From IMG/VR virus record IMGVR_UViG_3300007963_000037, positions 1 to 26,142 of that record: a DNA stretch of 26,142 nucleotides, one strand, 5' to 3'. The first letter of the stretch is position 1. The number at the start of each line of letters is the position of its first letter. The DNA is from a virus. This document shows, piece after piece, positions 23,013 through 26,142 of the stretch. The notes beneath the pieces were generated by a model. The model saw only the letters and a program-made list of their open reading frames with translations, was not told where the DNA came from and did not search any database. The translations under genes and the position numbers were made by a program.

Positions 23013-25463
23013 TCAACTGAAGAAATGATCTGATCTCAAGACCTGATCTATTTCATATGTACCCATCTCTGGTATCTCTGGAAGCATCTCCCGAAACTCT
23101 GGATGTAATGCTTCTTTTATGTGGTCCCTCATAATTTTGAGGTGGTTTGTGTCCGTATACATCTCACAAAATTTTTCGCGAGTGACTTGAGACAGGGTGG
23201 GAGAGTCTGCCGCTACGGTGCCATAGCTATCGTGGATCATGCAGAAGGCATTGACCCCTCTGTTCTTAGCCTCGACCACAGTAGACATCAGTGCTGAAGC
23301 ATCTAGAGAGTGGATAAAATTAGCCGCCACTGCATTGACTTGCTTGTGCCTACTGAACTTGTCAGACACAGCCTCCTTAACGGTCATGCGTATGGTGTTA
23401 CCAAGTAGCTTGGTCTTGATACGCCTGTCCTTCAGCTCTGGGTACACCTGCCGCACGTACATGCCGGTGGGTGTGATCCATGTGACAGGCAGACCAGCTT
23501 TATGGAGGACCCCTGCACATTGCTGAAGGAACTTCATGCCAACCATAACGGACCCTACCGTCTGGCGGATCGCATCCCATATCTCATCTGTCAGAGCGCG
23601 CGCAGGATGAAAGTAGTGACCATCGAACGGTTCAGGAATGTTCTCTGTCTCACACCTATCAGCTACCCAATCACACACTGTGTCAGTGAGTCTGTACTTG
23701 CGTGACCCATAGGCGAGGGTCATCGTAGGTTTCTTTGTCAGGTCCCTGTCGATACCAAACTCAAGCCAACCCTTGGCTATCTCGTCACCAAGCGCAGCCT
23801 TCTTCTTAAGGTTGTCGGTCAGTCTCGCAAGAGATACCAAGTAAGCGTCACCGGGTATCACGTTACCTGTCATGTTGACATGACAAGCTGCCTCTTGGTC
23901 TTTCAAGATTGCAGCCCAGTGTTGGATGGCGTTGCACGTACCGTCACGCATCACGGGTAGGGTGCTATAGAAATCCTTGCCGTGCTCCTTCCAGCCCTTC
24001 CATTCCTTGCACCAAGCTAGGTTGAGCAACGGTTTCTTCTCTCGGTCCCAGAACCTGCACTCGTAGGGATCATCCGCAGACCTTAGTATCTCTTCCTCAT
24101 GCTCACTTATCCACGCCACCCTGTCGTCAAGGCTTACCTTGTCGTAGCCCAACAGGCTGGCACCATAGATAGCTAGTTCGCGTGCAGCATCGTCATTCAT
24201 AGGCTTGCCTTCTGCATCAGCAAAGCGCAGAAGAGATCGACACATGCCATCACCTTGAGGCTGCAGGTAGCTGGCTTGAGGGTACGCTCGACCCCTGAAG
24301 TCTAAGGTGTGAACGTAGTAGATCTCCTCCTCATCCTTGAACTTCTCAGCGACCTGAAGGGTACGCGCTGCAAGTATCCTCCGGCTATTCAGCTTCTCTT
24401 TAGCCACGTAAGCCTTGACTGCTTCGTGTTTCCAAGCCTTCCACGTTTCCACCTCATACTCACCCGGTGGTTTAGGAGGTATATCGATGAGCTTCTCACA
24501 CGGTATCTTGCCGAGCGGTGATTGGGTGTCCCAGAGTTCACCGACGAACTCCAGCATGTCGTTATCCACAGTCCATCTAGTCTCTTGGATAGCGTTGACG
24601 GCTGTGTAGACCTCCTGCATCGGGAAAGCGTTAAGCTCTTCTAGGTAGTCACGGTTATGCACACGCACCAAAGATAGCTGACGCAGATGCATAGATAGGT
24701 AACCACCTGCCATGTTTTCTGCAGGGTCCTGCGACGGGTAGGTTCCACGCCAAGGCCTAGGCTTGACGATCATCGGATACCAGTACGGTTCGTTGATTGC
24801 CTGCAAATAGTCTGACTTTGTGATCCAAGCCACGCACTGGTCAGTGTACTTGACCCTCTTCTGCGACTTGGGTAGCTGCAGCAGTTCGATAAGGTCTGTG
24901 TGTGCAAGCACGTAGTTAACCAAGCGAACACCAACGAGGATGCGCTGCTTCACGGTCCAAGTGTCCCAAACTATGCCGGCCTTTTTGCTAGACTCCATGA
25001 GCTTGCGACGCTTGTAACGGTAGCCCCATGCTCGTTTCTTAAGGTCCTCATCGAGTACCTTGAACAGCTCTGGTCTAGCTTCCTCGAACGATCTTATCCT
25101 GATCTCTGTGTTGATAGCCTCACCAACACGCTTGAACAGTGACGTTGCGCTGTCCTCAGTGGCACAAAAATTCATCACAGTCTTAAGCGTGATCACCGTC
25201 AAGACATCAGGCTCAAGGCTATTGATCAGGTTGTAGGCCTCAAAGTTTGATCGACCTCTGCCTTGTACCCATGCCGTGAGGTCTGCCTTCAGCTCACGGG
25301 CTATCGTATCGATGTAGTAACCAACCAGATTCTTTACTGATCTGGTCATAGAGTTCATCTCTGATTTACGCAGCTTGGTGTTACGCGAATCACTGCGCCT
25401 TATTCCCTCTGCTCTGCTCTCCTTTTCCAGTTCAAATTGACGGGATATTTTCCCCAATTCCAT
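23013..25463 (-). CDS. Single-subunit DNA-directed RNA polymerase (T7 gp1-like)
   Basis: 816 residues (T7 is 883). Motifs in order (numbering from this ATG): TLDFRGRAYPQ (about 386-396), motif A RDGTCNAIQHWAAI (D507), motif B DLTKKPTMTLAYGSRKYR with K577/K578 and Y585 (T7 K631, Y639), and motif C MIHDSYGT (D745). It transcribes middle and late phage genes. In the specificity hairpin, R681 aligns with T7 R746, but T7 N748 is a lysine (K683) and the R756/Q758 positions are I/M, so it should not read T7 promoters. The C-terminus is DHFFS rather than FAFA. The frame opens at a GTG (25490), but the ATG at 25463 has GGAAGGA 7 bases upstream and is preferred. Confidence 0.96.
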   Translation of the reverse strand: MELGKISRQFELEKESRAEGIRRSDSRNTKLRKSEMNSMTRSVKNLVGYYIDTIARELKADLTAWVQGRGRSNFEAYNLINSLEPDVLTVITLKTVMNFCATEDSATSLFKRVGEAINTEIRIRSFEEARPELFKVLDEDLKKRAWGYRYKRRKLMESSKKAGIVWDTWTVKQRILVGVRLVNYVLAHTDLIELLQLPKSQKRVKYTDQCVAWITKSDYLQAINEPYWYPMIVKPRPWRGTYPSQDPAENMAGGYLSMHLRQLSLVRVHNRDYLEELNAFPMQEVYTAVNAIQETRWTVDNDMLEFVGELWDTQSPLGKIPCEKLIDIPPKPPGEYEVETWKAWKHEAVKAYVAKEKLNSRRILAARTLQVAEKFKDEEEIYYVHTLDFRGRAYPQASYLQPQGDGMCRSLLRFADAEGKPMNDDAARELAIYGASLLGYDKVSLDDRVAWISEHEEEILRSADDPYECRFWDREKKPLLNLAWCKEWKGWKEHGKDFYSTLPVMRDGTCNAIQHWAAILKDQEAACHVNMTGNVIPGDAYLVSLARLTDNLKKKAALGDEIAKGWLEFGIDRDLTKKPTMTLAYGSRKYRLTDTVCDWVADRCETENIPEPFDGHYFHPARALTDEIWDAIRQTVGSVMVGMKFLQQCAGVLHKAGLPVTWITPTGMYVRQVYPELKDRRIKTKLLGNTIRMTVKEAVSDKFSRHKQVNAVAANFIHSLDASALMSTVVEAKNRGVNAFCMIHDSYGTVAADSPTLSQVTREKFCEMYTDTNHLKIMRDHIKEALHPEFREMLPEIPEMGTYEIDQVLRSDHFFS

Positions 25464-25485
25464 AGTGTGGTCCTTCCAATGTCGG

Positions 25486-25498
25486 ACCACCCCATAGT
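25486..25498 (+). repeat. Inverted repeat, left copy
   Basis: ACCACCCCATAGT, the exact reverse complement of 25669-25681; perfect over 13 bases. It overlaps the upstream edge of the RNA polymerase gene (27 bases before the chosen ATG). Possible integrase arm site. Confidence 0.6.
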
Positions 25499-25576
25499 TG
25501 CACGGGTGTATTCGGTGTACGTGCCGGTGTTATTGACGTTCAACTCTGATTGATGCACTGGTGTATAGGCGTGTAA

Positions 25577-25618
25577 GGGGATTTGCAATCCACTGCCTAA
25601 CCACTCGGCCATCGCACC
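25577..25618 (-). tRNA. Partial tRNA-Cys(GCA)-like sequence, 5' half only
   Basis: The minus strand carries an acceptor-like GGTGCGA, then a textbook D arm (GGCCGAGTGGTTAGGC, 25610-25595) and an anticodon arm GTGGA-TTGCAAA-TCCCC with anticodon GCA at 25586-25584 (one mismatch in the stem). The variable region TTAC follows, but no GGTTCGAATCC-type T arm is present, and only a weak partner for the acceptor (TGCATCA, 25557-25551) can be found. It is therefore unlikely to be a working tRNA. It is better read as a captured host tRNA 5' half forming the core of an attachment site. Confidence 0.55.
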
Positions 25619-25668
25619 ATCGTTTAATATCAATGACTTAACCAATTGTTTGTAACTATTCTAACAAT

Positions 25669-25681
25669 ACTATGGGGTGGT
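25669..25681 (+). repeat. Inverted repeat, right copy
   Basis: ACTATGGGGTGGT, the exact reverse complement of 25486-25498, on the other side of the tRNA-like core. A related direct copy, ATGGGGTGT, follows at 25698-25706. Possible integrase arm sites. Confidence 0.6.
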
Positions 25682-25736
25682 TGTGGTTTCTAAGGGGATG
25701 GGGTGTACCATATAGATTCTTTATACACTAGCTCCC

Positions 25737-26042
25737 TCAACATAACTTTATTTCTATCTTGTGGTAAGTAGCCCATCCCATTATCAGATAGACTAGATCG
25801 TGTGGGTCTGAGAAAGGATTTCCTTTCCAGAAGACATAGTCCTCAAGTACCTCAATCTTAGTGACACTGCCCTCCTCGTCTGAATGTACATGGCACCAAT
25901 AGCCAGCCAATGTACCTTTCCCATAGTCGAGAGAAAGTCCAGCCCATGAAATCATGTTGTCAGCGGTGCGGGTATCGAACTCACTTTGTGAAACTTTTGA
26001 TATGAACGATACTGTGTCCAATAAAACATTTGGAAAACTCAT
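25737..26042 (-). CDS. Hypothetical early protein
   Basis: 101 residues starting MSFPNVLLDTVSFISKVSQS. The ATG overlaps the stop of the gene upstream as ATGA and has AGAGAGGT 7 bases before it, so the start is well supported. The middle has GLSLDYGKGTLAGYWCHVHS, then an acidic DEEGSVTKIEVLEDYVFWKG and a C-terminal LVYLIMGWATYHKIEIKLC. It looks like a small mixed alpha-beta protein without signal peptide. It is the last gene before the attP-like region and RNA polymerase, hence probably early and transcribed by host polymerase. No family recognised. Confidence 0.72.
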   Translation of the reverse strand: MSFPNVLLDTVSFISKVSQSEFDTRTADNMISWAGLSLDYGKGTLAGYWCHVHSDEEGSVTKIEVLEDYVFWKGNPFSDPHDLVYLIMGWATYHKIEIKLC

Positions 26043-26142
26043 GTGTGATACCTCTCTCCGTAAGCTACTGTCAGTAGATACCTTGAAGCTTCAGTTACCC
26101 AAGTATCTTCTGACCAATCAGGAACTGACCACCCTTTGATAC
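26039..26142 (-). CDS. 3' end of an unidentified gene, cut by window edge
   Basis: An open frame enters from the right edge and ends in TGA at 26039, overlapping the next ATG (26042) by ATGA. The last 33 residues begin IKGWSVPDWSEDTWVTEASR and end LLTVAYGERYHT; they are tryptophan-rich. The other two frames on this strand are closed by stops in the same stretch. Function cannot be told from this fragment. Confidence 0.55.
   Translation of the reverse strand, partial: IKGWSVPDWSEDTWVTEASRYLLTVAYGERYHT

Larger units (their letters stand above)
25486..25706. other. Putative phage attachment region (attP-like)
   Basis: The 273-base gap between the RNA polymerase start and the upstream unknown gene holds a tRNA-derived core flanked by repeats. 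ACCACCCCATAGT at 25486-25498 is an exact inverted repeat of 25669-25681. A further ATGGGGTGT lies at 25698-25706. On the left side, GGTGTA recurs at 25505, 25514 and 25560, with GGTGTT at 25526. Between core and right arm is a further imperfect palindrome (25645-25668, ATTGTT...AACAAT). Short arm-type repeats around a tRNA-identical core are the usual design of tyrosine integrase attP sites. Temperate marine T7-like phages keep int and attP just upstream of the RNA polymerase gene. No integrase lies in this window. The call is inferred. Confidence 0.5.

Noticed and set aside
25551-25619. Complete functional tRNA-Cys
   Set aside because: An acceptor partner with two G-T pairs exists (TGCATCA), but only 19 bases remain for variable loop and T arm, and no T-arm consensus is present.
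25400-25645. 81-residue open frame on the minus strand upstream of and into the RNA polymerase gene
   Set aside because: It is the read-through of the tRNA-like sequence (MAEWLGSGLQ is what a tRNA 5' half spells in this frame), starts at a TTG without a ribosome site, and overlaps the polymerase start.

Overview
The window is part of the genome of a T7-like podophage (Autographiviridae type), with every supported gene on the minus strand, so transcription runs from high to low coordinates. Order and family content follow T7: single-subunit RNA polymerase, ssDNA-binding protein, endonuclease I, amidase, primase-helicase, DNA polymerase, 5'-3' exonuclease, then portal, scaffold, capsid, tail tubular A and B, internal virion proteins and the tail fibre N-terminus. 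A B12-dependent-type (class II) ribonucleotide reductase and a DUF3310 gene between the replication and head genes are typical of marine T7-like phages. The sequence does not fix the host; base composition is intermediate, neither strongly AT- nor GC-rich.

Layout in transcription order: (1) 26142-25464, end of the early region: the 3' end of an unidentified gene, a 101-residue unknown gene, and a 273-base gap holding a tRNA-Cys-like 5' half flanked by a perfect 13-base inverted repeat, which looks like an integrase attachment site. (2) 25463-16424, RNA polymerase and DNA metabolism, with a LAGLIDADG endonuclease gene overlapping the 3' end of the DNA polymerase gene. (3) 16420-14738, ribonucleotide reductase. 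(4) 14745-7043, head and tail genes, including an unusual lysine/arginine-rich 322-residue protein and a 50-residue gene between portal and scaffold. (5) 7041-547, internal virion proteins for DNA ejection. (6) 495-1, tail fibre N-terminus, cut by the window edge.

Genes are tightly packed, with ATGA, TAATG and TGATG overlaps and several GTG/TTG starts chosen by their Shine-Dalgarno sites. The RNA polymerase would transcribe the middle and late genes. The reductase and the nucleases recycle host nucleotides and DNA. The DNA polymerase, primase-helicase and SSB replicate the genome. Portal, scaffold and capsid build the head, and gp14/15/16-like proteins with the tubular proteins deliver the DNA.

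The most notable feature is a near-identical hairpin, TCTGAGGACCCC(C)TCAGA on the minus strand, present five times in one orientation at the places where T7 has its phi2.5, phi4.x, phi6.5, phi10 and phi17 promoters. Three copies are intergenic. Two lie inside coding sequence, are one base shorter, and encode the same peptide in unrelated proteins. I interpret them as candidate promoters of the phage polymerase, whose specificity loop differs from that of T7; this is an inference.
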